DNA of 64,000 nucleotides from Flammula alnicola (lineage: Eukaryota; Basidiomycota; Agaricomycetes; Agaricales; Strophariaceae): contig JADNRV010000101.1 of assembly GCA_015499995.1 (NCBI GenBank), positions 124,001 through 188,000 on the forward strand, in the 5' to 3' direction. Below are positions 7,877 to 18,397 of this stretch, piece by piece (positions within the stretch are counted from its first letter, which is position 1; each line of letters starts with the position of its first letter). The position numbers and the translations under genes are program-made. The notes beneath the pieces are model-generated. The model made no database searches. It was not told the DNA's origin and saw nothing but the letters and a program-made list of their open reading frames with translations.

Positions 7877-9550
7877 AGGTGCTGGATGAACCCTCCGAAG
7901 GACGCCCAGAAGTGGAATTGGGACCAGAACTGTCTTTGACCTCCGACCTTGTCCCTGTCCCGATCCCGATTGACGACGTCCTAAGTTCGTATTCCAATTT
8001 TTCCCAGCGGTCTTCCTGAAGCTTAGGGTTTAGCGTGCGCACGAATAGAGATTGGTTCTCAAATGCATGCATTTCCTGCGATTCATTAGCCGCCCACAAC
8101 GCCGCTATTTCCCGACGACCTGGTCCTGATCTGGCCGAGTCTGCCATGCCAGTATAGTCCTAAGTGTATATCCTGCCAACTAGTGATGGGCACGGATGCC
8201 GACACCCGTGCGGGTTTGCAGGTACGGGTGTGGCGGGTGCGGGTGCGGGTGCACTTTGAGTGACCCTCAGCCAACCCGCACCCGTGTGCCAGGGTCACGG
8301 GTTTCCGGCCGGCACACGGAAAACTCCGAAATGTGTGTCCAACATGTTCTTTAGTTACCTGAATAATTAATTATGTAATGTAATTTTCCAAAATGTATTC
8401 TAATTTTAATTTAACATGGTTCTGCTAGCACAAGTTCTCACGACGCCCATCAAACCCGCACGGGTTTCTGTACCCACGGGTCACCTGCAAACCCGCACCT
8501 GCAAGCACGGGATCCCGTACCCGTGGCCATGGGTGCGGGTTTTGGCGGGTACGGGTGCGGGTCGACAAAAAATTGCCCGCGGGTTACCCGTGCCCATCAC
8601 TACTGCCAACGCTGCTGTCTGGTTTTGGTTTGAAACGCAGAGTCAATGGCTGGTTTGTCTCGTGGGTTGCATTGGAAAAAGTCGCCATACCCCAAGCCCG
8701 AGATTTGTCGACACCAATGACAAGACGTAAATCTCCGTTCTTCGCTTCCCGCCCACGGCCCAGGAGCCCATTCGCATATCTGTACCAACTCACTATATTC
8801 AGTTCAAGGTATTGCCTGAATCTGGCCGTATTTGCTAGATCCTCTGTATATGCGCCTTCCGGCATCGTCAGGATAGCACCTTCACGAGCCGATGCTATGA
8901 AGTTTATGCCGCTATTTTCAGGAGTTTTAGGAACGATTTGAGTTCAATGGATAAAGTACATTGACGTACGATGGACCGACATCATTGATTTCTTTTGTAA
9001 TCGACTCACTCGAAAGGTATGTACCTTCACCAAGTTCCTCGTATACTTGGATATCGTTCTCCGGTAGTAGAGGAGGATTCAATGGAGAGAAATCCACTGG
9101 TACTCGATTCCTGTTAATAGGATCATCACGAGGAAGGCAAATGTCGAACAAAAAGTCAAACGCTCCACTACTCGTTATGATGCCGACGAATTGCGATACC
9201 TTTCTTCCTATATGTGATGGGGAGGTAATTATTCGGCTCTGGTATCCACAAGGGCGAGCCACGTTTCTTGGCAGACAAATGTCGATAGTATATTTCAGAG
9301 CTTTTTTGAACAGGGAATGTTGGCGCTGTTTGGACTACGTTGGAAGTCCTGAGGAATCCGAGAGCTTGAAAGAAATTTCGTACACCACTGACGAGGGGTA
9401 CTTCAGCTCCTTGAGACACACGAGCGATTAGTGCAGCAGCTTCACATCACGGATCGTTCTGATTGTGACGTGAGGAGGCTTACCTGACGAGGACGAAGAA
9501 TCATCGTCGGGAGGATTTCCTGAGATATAGGCATTTTGACCAGACGCCAT
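7877..9550 (-). pseudogene. Copy A of a duplicated agaricomycete protein gene, disrupted
   Basis: Minus strand, start ATG at 9548-9550, first intron at 9483. It matches copy B (34104-36226) along its length. Shared blocks include IYYRHLSAK, RGSPLWIPE, FSPLNPPL, LSSESITK, LANTARF, LRLVIGVD, FENQSLFVRTLN. I recognise this as a recurrent protein type in agaricomycete genomes without a known function. Three kinds of damage are visible: about 5 bases missing near 9190 compared with copy B, causing a frameshift; a MITE at 8181-8602; and loss of everything downstream of 7877 by the LTR element. It keeps the first exon that copy B lacks. Confidence 0.8.
8181..8602. mobile_element. hAT-type MITE inside gene copy A
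   Basis: 422 bp with perfect 15-bp terminal inverted repeats (TAGTGATGGGCACGG at 8181-8195, complement at 8588-8602). It is flanked by an exact 8-bp target duplication CTGCCAAC (8173-8180 and 8603-8610). The corresponding place in copy B (about 35445-35455) has no insertion. The subterminal regions are packed with GGGTGCGGGT-like short repeats, as expected for transposase binding sites. There is no coding capacity. The 8-bp duplication and the TAGTG...GGGC end identify the hAT superfamily. Confidence 0.92.
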
Positions 9551-10589
9551 GAGCTACGAGATGTCTTCCGGAGTAGCGGTTCTACACAAAGGTTGGAAGG
9601 AGGTTGGAAGGAGTGGGAAGGAGATGGAAATCGAGCATGGGAAACCGACTATGCCTGTGCATGACCGTTTAATAGCCAGGGCTGTAGCGTTGGCTGTGCC
9701 AGTGAACGTCATGAGCGCCTAATGACCGCCAATTTTGAACAACGGATTTTCCGAGTCGGGTGAAAGGTTTACTTTGAGGTGCATCCTCTAAAACGAGAGA
9801 ATGACGTGACCTACGCTGGCTCACGAGAGATGGGGGCCAGGTTGAGAGGGCTCGTACTGGATGCATTCAGTACAAAGAGATAGTAAGGAGGTTTCAAGGA
9901 GATGGATGGTCGTGGAAAAGCGCCGTTTGGGCGGCAAGGGGACAATATGCATGGCTGTATATGTGCATGACCATTCCGCATGCCACGCATGCCGCGCATA
10001 CCACATGATGTATGCAAATTCCATGGAGATCCGTTCAATTCACAAATTATACTTAGGTACATAGTTATATTCCAGTACAGGATGCGACACGATGAATGGT
10101 ACACCGTCAAAACTTGCCGCCATTGGAGAGGGCAGAAGAGCAAGAGCGAGGAACAGATTCACTCTCCCTCTCCATACAACCCTCTCTCTCATCTCCTTTT
10201 CCCGATGCGCATCCTTACATCTCACGGGCTGTCAAAGAACAAGCGCAACTCTCCCTGCCTGGACTCTATTCTCGTCCGCTGTGTCCCATCAATCAAATTC
10301 TCGTCCCTGATCTCTCCTTCCTTGAATCTTCTGGCTTATGTTGACTGTCCAACGTCTTGACTGGATGGGTTATATTAAATATAAGGGACGCTAAGGAGAG
10401 GTGGCATCCTCTGTATAACTGGTTTCACGGGAGCAGGTACCGTATATCTTTCGCAATCCTCGTTGCGATTCTTATGTTCTCCCTATACGTATGGCTCACT
10501 CTAGATCTTTGACTATGTGATTAAAACCAGATGTACTCACAACGTTATTCCTAAAGGGTATCTTCGCCCTCTCACCTCTTCCCTTCCAG
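9551..10589. repeat. Upstream part of segmental duplication (copy A side)
   Basis: 9690-10165 is clearly related to 36340-36720. Shared landmarks are GGAAAAGCGCCGTTTGGGCG, the following GGCAAGGGGACAAT, the CATGACCATTCCGCATGCCA block and TTATACTTAGGTACATAG. Copy A has about 230-270 extra bases around the first exon that are missing from copy B. No further gene is supported in 10190-10589, which is pyrimidine-rich. Confidence 0.75.
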
Positions 10590-10665
10590 CTTTCCAGGAG
10601 AAAAAATGACACCGACCCTAACGGACGCCTCCTAGCGTGGATATTTGTCGGCCGTTTCTCGTGAA
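10590..10665 (+). pseudogene. Relic of the first exon of a WSC-domain gene
   Basis: The stretch around ATGACACCGACCCTAACGGA and the following bases, up to the TTCTCGTGA splice-donor region, aligns with the second exon of the WSC loci at 12470 and 31650. The frame gives DTDPNGRLLAWIFVGRFS against the type GTNHNDALPGWTFVSCFS of the other copies. Nothing else of the gene follows in 10666-11228, where I see no gene. Confidence 0.4.
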
Positions 10666-11228
10666 GCCATTCTCGCCCTCTTTCTTATAAATATCGTCGA
10701 TGTCTTTTTTCCTAACCAACGCTCGACATTTTCCATCAGCTATCCAGCTTTTTTTAATCTCTTGACCCGAAGCTAATCCCCCCTGCAGCAATAGCCCCGC
10801 ATCGCAGCCAATCCAACGCCCATCGCGAAAAAACCCTTTCACAGAAATGAAGACCAAGGACGAACACTGTACGCTGGCTCCGCGCATGGGCTATAGACGA
10901 AAGGGGTTAGAAAAGGAAAGAAGGAGGAAGTTGAAGCTATGAAGCTATGAGCCGACGCGACGCGACGCCAACCATGACCACACCGCATTATAAGAAGCGA
11001 AAACGAGAACAATGAAAAAACTCTACGTGTCCTGTCAAGCATATAGAAGCTCTAGGCCATAGCATGGGCGTCGACCCACCCCATCGAAGAATCCCCAAAA
11101 AACGACCCAACAACAAAAAAAGACTCACCGACGTCGCCCTCCTCCCATTAACCCCGGCTAAATCAGACCTGAGCACGACCATACCCCACCGCTCCAGGGG
11201 TACGGGTGCTTGAACTTGTGTTTGCGGA

Positions 11229-11610
11229 TTACTTCAGGAGAAGTTTATGCTCACGTTTGCATTGGAAATTGATGCTTTGCAGTAGCCTCTGCCCCTGCTG
11301 CCTAGGTGGGCAGTACAGAACTCCACGGATAGTTACCCCGCCCCAGAGAGATAAACCAGAAGGGTGACAAACCGCACATACGCCACCTGTTGGGTCGTCG
11401 GGCACTTGCGTGAGCCACTCGGCGGGGGCAGGAGGCATTGTTGAAGGCCGAGAGGCAGAACATGCAGTTGGCCTCTGGGGACCACTCGACTGCAAAGCCT
11501 GTCTCGACTCTCGAGGGGATATCGAAGCAAGGTATGGCCATTCCCGTCAATAGCGTCACTGTCCAAGCGTATGCGTCGGCACTCTTTCACAAAGATATGA
11601 CTCACGCGAA
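11229..11610 (-). pseudogene. Relic of the second WSC domain, inverted
   Basis: Read on the minus strand it begins with DSDAIDGNGHTLL, nearly the same as the start of the second WSC domain at 32205 and 19640. A degenerate stretch with GFAVEWSPEANC and NNASCP follows, which still has the Cys spacing of a WSC domain. Frame breaks and loss of flanking exons make it a pseudogene. It is the only WSC copy here in minus orientation. Confidence 0.5.
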
Positions 11611-12419
11611 ATACCCTTCAAACACCCACGTCGCCCACCCAGACTTTATTGGAGCAAAACTTGAGGATCAGATTCGCGCGTAGATCTGGATGTGTATGGT
11701 ATTGCCTATCAGCCGAGATCCCAAGCAAGGATGAGGAAGAAGGAGTCGCCGTTTTGCCATTAAATTCTCGTTTCGGGCCTGCCCTAGTGGGATCATGGAT
11801 ACGCATGCCACGTATCGGAATCAACCTTCTCACTTCTACCAACAACGACAATGAAAGCGAAAGCACCCAGAGAGTGCAAATCTAGAGCGACAGACAAGGT
11901 TAGACAGACGGGAGAGAGAATATTCGGAAATAAGGAACAGAATAAGTATGTAGCAGGCGACGTACGTGAGTTGCACCTCGGACAACGTGCTTGCCTGCTT
12001 CCAAATATGCGAATACTAGAGACTTTATTTCCGGGTTCATGTAGGTGGATGCAGCGAGCATTCAAAGATCGCAGACTACACATAGGGAGCGGAAGATAAG
12101 TAAACAAGGTCGGCATCTGACGGCAAGGCAATTTTATGCGGCAGACGCCGGTGATTCAACTTTGGCTGCCGTGAGTTGCCGTGTCCCAGCAGACTCCCTT
12201 CCAGTCATGCTGGATACTTTCCACCCATCCTTCTTTCCTTCATCCCCCCACGGCACGCCAAAACACTGTTCGTGCCCTGACCACATCCTCAAGATACCCA
12301 TCGTCTCGTGCCGCATTCTCAAACCAAATACGTTTTGTCTCTCTCTACCGCTCTTAACACGTCCTGTACGCTTCGGTACGCGTTTCGCGGTATTGAACAC
12401 GTACTCGTCATCATCTTCA
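11611..12419. other. Upstream region of WSC copy 1, no gene
   Basis: 12040-12200 is related to 31125-31290 upstream of WSC copy 3 (shared GCGAGCATTCAAAGATCGCA and GCCGGTGATTCAACTTT). This is probably old promoter and leader sequence duplicated with the gene. I see nothing else supported between 11611 and 12040. Confidence 0.5.
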
Positions 12420-13902
12420 CATATATAGGCGGTCTTCGCGCTCCCGTCGTCGCCCGTCCAGTTGTCGAGGAGACAAAACGGGACCAACCCTAATGATGCC
12501 CTCCCTGGATGGACCTTCTCGTGAGTGCAAACTCTTCCTCTCTCCCTTGCGATCTATCCATGGACGTCGCTAGCTTTTCATCTATCGCCTTTGTCTACGT
12601 ACATCTTCCATCTACTTTCCCTTTCAACCACGCTACTCTTTTAACCGCGTCCCGCTCTCTCTCTCCCACTCAACCTAAACTAACCCCTCCCTCCTTGTCC
12701 TCGTCCAGTGAGGACAACCCCGCTTCGCGCACCCTGCTCGAAGCCAACATCGCCAACCCCGCCACGACACCGGCGCTCTGCACTGCCTTCTGCTCCGGCA
12801 CCGACTTCCCATCGCCGTTCAACTTTGCGGGGACCGAGTTTACATCGTAGTACTGTACGTATTTTCTTTCCGCTCCTTTGCTCCTCTTCTTTTTTGCCAT
12901 CACACACTCACGTTGATGACTCCCCATAGTCTACGACTTCAACATCCATGGAACCGCCACCTAGCTCGCCGACGACGCCTGCAACTTCCCCTGCGGCGGT
13001 GACGACACCCTCATCCGTGGTGGTGCTCGCGCGATCAGTGTTTTCCGGAACTTGAACGAGGGCGTTGGGCCGGTGCCTACGAATAAAGCCAGGTGGCGAC
13101 GTGGGTGTTTGAAGGGTGCTTTACGTGAGTACTCCCTAGTCTCGATTGCGTTTTGAGCTTGGTGCACTTGGCCTTGGACGAGGAGTCGTTGACTGACTAT
13201 CATATTGATTTTGATTTCATGGCAGTACTGACTATGGTGGTTTTCAACTTTGACAGTGACACTATCGACGCGTATCTTGCTTGAAAGAGTCGATATCGCC
13301 ACAGGTGTGACCATCGAGAGCTGCACGGCGCAGTGCGAGGCTTCTGGGTTTAATATCACCGGGTTTGGAGTTTGGCCAGGAGTGCTGTGAGTGTGTTTTT
13401 CTCTCTCCCTTTCATCCCATAACTAACGCTCCCTCAATGAACAGGGTGCGGCTCCTGCTTCCTCGTTGCCAACACCACCGCCCCGCTCACCGACTGCTCG
13501 TGCGCGTGTGAGGCGGACCATACGGAGCTGTGCGGTGCGTCCAGCAGGCTCTCTGGCTATCTCAACGAGCCAGTGGTCGTTCCTCCAACGACCGTGGCGC
13601 CTACCACCATTAAGCCTACGACCACGCTGGTGCCTACTAGTGTTAAGCCGACGACCACGGTGGTGCCCACGACTGTGAAGCCGACCACGACTGTCGTACC
13701 GACCACGGTGAAGCCGACTACGACTGTCGAGCCGACCACGGTGGCACCGACTACTACCGTCGTACCGACGACCGTGAAGCCAACTACTACTGTCGTACCG
13801 ACGATTGTAAAGCCAACTACGACGGTGGTGCCTACTACCACTAACGCTGCGTTAGTGTGCCCGCGTGAATGTTTTATTTCTTTTAGGGTGGTTGGGAAAT
13901 AG
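12420..13902 (+). pseudogene. WSC copy 1: secreted/anchored two-WSC-domain protein, decayed
   Basis: Blocks from 5' to 3': the exon after the signal peptide (12430-12524), the first half of WSC domain 1 (NPATTPALCTAFCSG), its second half (ADDACNFPCGGDD), WSC domain 2 (start at about 13250, then CGSSFLVANTTAPLTDCS, HTELCGASSRLSGYLNEP), then a Thr/Pro/Val-rich stalk of VVPTTVKPTTT-type repeats to 13902. WSC domains are eight-Cys carbohydrate-binding modules of fungal surface proteins. Damage: the signal-peptide exon seen in copy 3 is absent, a TAG at 12962 interrupts domain 1, and 9 nt are lost before the first donor site. The intron before CGSS (about 13386-13444) still fits. Confidence 0.7.
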
Positions 13903-14493
13903 CAGTGGTGGTGGTGTTAATGCTTAGAGCGTTTGCGATGCGATCGATGCTGTGCAGCGCGAAGATTTTTTCGATATATGGATTTTGCTATGGGTCTCTC
14001 ACAGGGCAGTTGCATGAAACGCTTGTACTCGTCGTATACTCGTACAGATTACTAGTATGTTTGTGTCTTATATTGTGTTTATTTTATTTCATCATAGCTC
14101 GACTCGACCTCGAGACTGCCTTCTGCATTTTATTATGTTCAAAATTCCTACCCAGCCAGAAATCGCAAGGACTGCCAAGGAGAGCGACGGCCTAACTCTA
14201 ATGGTGCAAGACGACTTGAACAGGGTCAGTGAATTCGTGTTGAGTCGCGAATTAATGATTAACGCCAAATCAGATAGCCACGGATGGTGGTGAAATGAGG
14301 ACAAGGTGTCCAGCATTTTTATATCAGTCATTCTCAGGTAATTAAAGACTGCTAATGTGAGCATATTTAAGGATGGAAATGTAAGCCAACAGAAGCTACT
14401 GAAATTCTGCAGAGAGGTATAACAGACTACAGATACATCGATCAGGGCTATGTCAGTCACTTGTCGGGCTACCACTGATACGGATGCCTACGG
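13903..14493. other. 3' flank of WSC copy 1
   Basis: Non-coding. 14030-14090 resembles 36755-36825 (shared TACTCGTACAGA and TGTGTTTATTTTATTTCA), showing that WSC 3' DNA was also copied next to gene copy B. No gene is supported. Confidence 0.5.
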
Positions 14494-14697
14494 TGGAGCA
14501 GTCCAATCTGACCGGACGCTCGGAAGGTGGAGCTCGGATACGCGTCGAGTACGCCGTGCGGTATAGCGTCGCAGGCAAAGAGTGGAATGTGTCCGACTAC
14601 GAGACGCGCTGGCACACAAGACCGTGCACAGCCGCTGATGGAATCTAATCTAAGCTATCTAATCTAGCCGAACGCCCTGCCAGATCTCACTGGCACA
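14494..14697 (-). repeat. Terminal direct repeat (3' LTR in element orientation)
   Basis: 204 bp, the same as 16462-16665. In element orientation it begins TGTGCCAGTG and ends CTGCTCCA. Confidence 0.85.
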
Positions 14698-14748
14698 TGT
14701 ACCCACCCACACAAATGCAACGCCCTCGTTGCATCCCGAAAACCTGTC

Positions 14749-16206
14749 TCAAGGTCTGGGTATTGAAGGATGAACCCAACCTAGGGTTCGAAGAACACGG
14801 CTAAGCTCGGAAAGGCGGGGATCACGATCCCAGTCCAAGGGTCCTGGAATAGGTGGTGTTCTTGCAGGTGGGCGTAGAGGTCGGACTGGTTGTGTCCAGG
14901 TCCTGGGTATCGAAGAATAAATGTTAGGAATAAATGAAGATTGCTGACGTCGAAGGAAATGTGTTGTTGGGCGACGGCGACTACACCCTTTACGGTGAGA
15001 TAAGCCGCGCCATGGATTAGCACCTGAACATAAGTCAGAAAGGTCACGAGAGGTGAAGGAATTAGTAGCTGGAGGTAAAAGCTGAGAAACAAGCAGCAGA
15101 GGCGAAGGGATGTCCAGATCGGAAGGCTCCTCAGACCATTTAGATGGGGCCACGTCAGGTTGTTTTGTTGAAAGTGGAGGTGGCGATGATGGAATAGAAA
15201 GTGACGAAGAAGGTGAAATAGTGGGAGATTTGACATTAGATGGCTTGTTGGAGGTGATAATAATGCTTGTTTCGGGGGGATCAGATAAAAGCAGCGAAGG
15301 TTCAGGTATCGGAATGGACAGAAAAATGGCAGGGGGTTCACAATAACAATGGGATATGAGAGGAATGGGGAGGATAGATGGAGAGGGCAGGATATCAAGC
15401 TGTTCAGGCAGAGAGATGGGTGACGGAGATGGAATGTTAAGCGGGGTAGACGGCGTCTGAGAAGTGGCCTCGGAAAACGTCCGAATGGTCTCGTCGACCT
15501 GCAGTAAGTCGACCTGGATGCTGAAGTCAACCTGGGATGCTCGAGCTGATTCCCAGCGTTCTCGTTCTTCTTGTATTCCTGCATCGCGGAAGGCCTGACA
15601 GCGTTCGGCGAAATCTTCTAATGCCTGAAGGTGTCGCTTCTCGTATGCGGCCTGGAGAGTCTTCTTCGCTGAGGTCAGCTGCGCGTTACGTCCGACATCC
15701 CGACCGTCGTTGAAACCACGATCGAACTCTTCCTCGCGGATCCGCTTCTCGTGCTCTGCAAAATCGGTGGCAGCGGTCTGCATGTCCTTCTCGTAATCGG
15801 CTTGTAGACGCTCCCTCGCCAAGGCGACATTGGCTTTCCAGCCGTGTTCGGTCCCGTGGATGTAGGATTGGCGCAGCATGAGAGTGAGCTGCTCTCGGGT
15901 AATGCGAACTGCGTCGGTTGGAAGTTTTGCGGCTGGGTCTGGGGGTTCGGGATAGGTAACGGAAAGGGGGGTATAAGAAATGGTGAAAGTGGTGGGTGCA
16001 GGAGTGGGCCACGCAGCCGGTACGGCAGCGGTGGCAGCGCAGGTGGTTACGGCGGGGACGGCGGGGACGGAATCAGGAGGCTGGGTCAGCTGGGAAGCAA
16101 TTTCCGGGGGCTGAGCTGGTGGGATGGCAGTTAGGGTGGCCGTTTCCTTCTGTAAAAGTTTGTTGGCGCGTTGACGCGCACGTTTTTCGGCAGAAGCGGC
16201 TGGCAT
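14749..16206 (-). CDS. Single ORF of the small LTR-type element, gag-like?
   Basis: 485 residues, fully open. Residues 1-20 are basic (KRARQRANKLLQK). A Pro/Ala/Thr-rich part follows to about 95. Residues 100-235 form a long charged helical, coiled-coil-like region with an internal approximate duplication (ALARERLQADYEKDMQTAA against SAKKTLQAAYEKRHLQAL, and FDRGFNDGRDVGRN). The C-terminal half is low-complexity and rich in Ser, Pro, Leu and Ile. No zinc knuckle, protease or RT is seen. A gag-like assembly protein or a captured host gene are both possible. It fills most of the element between its ends, which suggests it is maintained with the element. Confidence 0.55.
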   Translation of the reverse strand: MPAASAEKRARQRANKLLQKETATLTAIPPAQPPEIASQLTQPPDSVPAVPAVTTCAATAAVPAAWPTPAPTTFTISYTPLSVTYPEPPDPAAKLPTDAVRITREQLTLMLRQSYIHGTEHGWKANVALARERLQADYEKDMQTAATDFAEHEKRIREEEFDRGFNDGRDVGRNAQLTSAKKTLQAAYEKRHLQALEDFAERCQAFRDAGIQEERERWESARASQVDFSIQVDLLQVDETIRTFSEATSQTPSTPLNIPSPSPISLPEQLDILPSPSILPIPLISHCYCEPPAIFLSIPIPEPSLLLSDPPETSIIITSNKPSNVKSPTISPSSSLSIPSSPPPLSTKQPDVAPSKWSEEPSDLDIPSPLLLVSQLLPPATNSFTSRDLSDLCSGANPWRGLSHRKGCSRRRPTTHFLRRQQSSFIPNIYSSIPRTWTQPVRPLRPPARTPPIPGPLDWDRDPRLSELSRVLRTLGWVHPSIPRP

Positions 16207-16461
16207 GATAGAGCTGTGGCAATAGGGAGGCTTTGACGAAGTGACCTGTGTGAATATTTCCCGGTTCTGGGATGATCTGTGGATGCAGGTTGACAGGTAG
16301 CTGTGGGTCTGATAAGCAGTTTGGTTCTCGGGGTTGTCAGGTTTTCAGTAGGAATCTAGTTGTCGAAATGTTGCAGTGTTTGCTGGCAAGATGAAGCTGA
16401 GAAGGTGCACGAAAAGCAGAAGCTTGAGAGCTTAGTATCGAATCGCTCTGTTGTCACCAGA

Positions 16462-16665
16462 TGGAGCAGTCCAATCTGACCGGACGCTCGGAAGGTGGAG
16501 CTCGGATACGCGTCGAGTACGCCGTGCGGTATAGCGTCGCAGGCAAAGAGTGGAATGTGTCCGACTACGAGACGCGCTGGCACACAAGACCGTGCACAGC
16601 CGCTGATGGAATCTAATCTAAGCTATCTAATCTAGCCGAACGCCCTGCCAGATCTCACTGGCACA
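16462..16665 (-). repeat. Terminal direct repeat (5' LTR in element orientation)
   Basis: 204 bp, the same as 14494-14697. The TG...CA ends and the neighbouring ACGG support an LTR-type insertion. Confidence 0.85.
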
Positions 16666-16767
16666 ACGGCACTAGTCCGACGGGTCCGTATCCTCCATAC
16701 TCTGAGAGTCACGTAGGTTCCTGATGCGCGCGATGTGAATATTTCACTGAAATCCGAATCCAAAAAG

Positions 16768-18134
16768 CTAATCAAAAATCCATCCAAAAGCAATAGCATC
16801 CAAAAGCGACAGCGAAAGCAGGCGTTGTGATGATCCATAGAAATGATCTAAAACAGGAAAAAATATAATCTTAAGAAAAATGAAAGGAAGAAAGAACTCA
16901 CAGTGGATTTGGTTATTGTTATCGGAAATGCTAATATTGCCCCTCACGGAATTGTTATTCCCAAAGTTGAGGACCTTTTCAGCATTATGAGGTCCGACGA
17001 TGGGAGGCCGCAATGCAGTACAACCGTCAGAAGGCTCGGACGAAGGGGTCATTTGCTGACAAGCCGAAGCCTTCGAATATTTTGGTTGTCGTGAACTCTG
17101 TTTCGGTGTGGTCTGTTGTGCTGCCGAGCTGGCATGAGAGGTAACGTTGCCTTGCAGTTCGCGGATGCGCGTCTAATGAGTCGCTTAGAATTTTGGTTAT
17201 ACTGTACATCTGTGAGGAGGACGTACTTTGTTGGCGAAATAGGCTATTTCCCTAAGTTTATACCTGCTGGCTGCAGATATTACGTCGTCGTTGCCTTCCT
17301 GCTGTGCATCTGTCGTCTGCCAGTGTTGAATTTCGGGATCCTGGGGGCGGTGTTCAATGTCCGTCTCATCTCCCACCAGGTTGTTGTCGACTCTGGCTCC
17401 TTTCTGTGCTGAACGGAAGCTTCCAAGCTGCATTGCAGAATCTTCGTGCTCACTCTCTTGGGCCAGGACGCTAACGATGCTGACGTCAGATGGAATCTTG
17501 CCATTCTCCTGAGTCTCTTCGATTAGCGCGTTTGACTATAATTTTACGGGCAATGCAACTTACTTGAAGTGCGGAAATAATGGTCTGCAACTTATGACGG
17601 TAAGTTTTGATCCTCCTAGAATCTGCCATGGTCCGAAAGATGCCACTTGTTGTATTGGCCGATAACCTTTCATGAACCAAGAGTTGTACATCGTCTAATG
17701 TTCTGGAAGCAAGGCAGGGTTAAATACATTAAATCCACTCGAAATTCGAGGACTTACGACGAAAGATCATCTGCAATATGAATAAGCTCTGGAGAAGGCC
17801 AGGCCTCTCGACGAAACGACGTCTGAGAAGAGTACCACAGTGTGGCAATGACTCTACTCGCGTCGTCCGCCAGATGTTGAAAGTCAGAGGAGTTCCTGCC
17901 TTTCACTGCCTACCGAGCAATATTAGTGTGTTGATAAGAGCTCGATCTGTTTATGCCATATGCCTTAGCCCGTACCTTTGCACCAGTTCCAATTTCCAAA
18001 GTCGTGGTAGCAAGCTTCTTCATATATACTGGTAGAGATGCATCCCGGGGGTGATATCGGACACCAGCGCGACCCCCGACTGCAGGAACCGCAAGATCGA
18101 ACTCTGTCGATTTGGAGTGACCCCTGACAAGCAT
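16768..18134 (-). CDS. Multi-exon helical-domain protein, possible MLKL/HeLo-like cell-death effector
   Basis: Start ATG at 18132-18134. I read five exons separated by short introns with fitting GT/AG (donors near 17976, 17760, 17560 and 17229). The N-terminal 140 or so residues show a pattern I know from agaricomycete NLRs and kinases (four-helix, MLKL_NTD/HeLo-like): FQHLADDASRVIATLWYSSQ, then WPSPELIHIADDLSSTLDDV, then RIKTYRHKLQTIISALQ. A Gln/Ser-rich linker follows. The C terminus carries an Asn/Gly-rich NFGNNNSVRGNISISDNNNQ segment. The exact 3' end is unsure (stop near 16880 or 16768, depending on a last intron). If correct, it would be a membrane-active effector with a C-terminal signalling motif. 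This is inference. Confidence 0.45.
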
Positions 18135-18314
18135 TTTTGTTAGAGGTTTATTTCGGGGGGGAAAGGATTCATACTAGTCCGTCGGTGAACGATAACAAGG
18201 TTGGGCTAATATGGGGCTCGAAGTGGACTAGTTTAGATGTGACTGACCGACTACGAGGTCCGTGAGCTGTGGCAAAAGCGACCGGTTGACCACTACCGAA
18301 AAATTTAAAGTCCA

Positions 18315-18373
18315 TATGAAGTAGATCAACTCATCATCAACTACACATGAAGTAGATCAACTCATCATCAACT
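18315..18373. repeat. Two-copy tandem repeat
   Basis: A 27-bp unit beginning ATGAAGTAGATCAACTCATC is present exactly at 18315-18341 and again at 18347-18373, a period of 32 bp. Confidence 0.85.
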
Positions 18374-18397
18374 GAATATCGAAGACACGTTTCGCGG

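Larger units (their letters stand above)
14494..16665 (-). mobile_element. Small non-autonomous LTR-type element with 204-bp identical ends
   Basis: Two direct repeats of 204 bp, 14494-14697 and 16462-16665, are identical by reading. They start TG and end CA and are flanked by ACGG on both sides (14490-14493 and 16666-16669), a 4-bp target duplication. In minus orientation the first repeat is followed by TCTGGTGACAACAGAGC, which resembles an initiator-Met-type primer site, and the second is preceded by a purine-rich GTGTGGGTGGGTA. The interior has one long ORF on the minus strand and no pol. This fits a TRIM or LARD-type derivative carrying its own or captured ORF. Confidence 0.8.

Noticed and set aside
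13557..13841. Long antisense frame through the WSC copy 1 stalk (Val/Gly/Thr repeats)
   Set aside because: It is the mirror of the Thr/Pro/Val stalk repeats. A repeat in codon multiples keeps other frames open without meaning.
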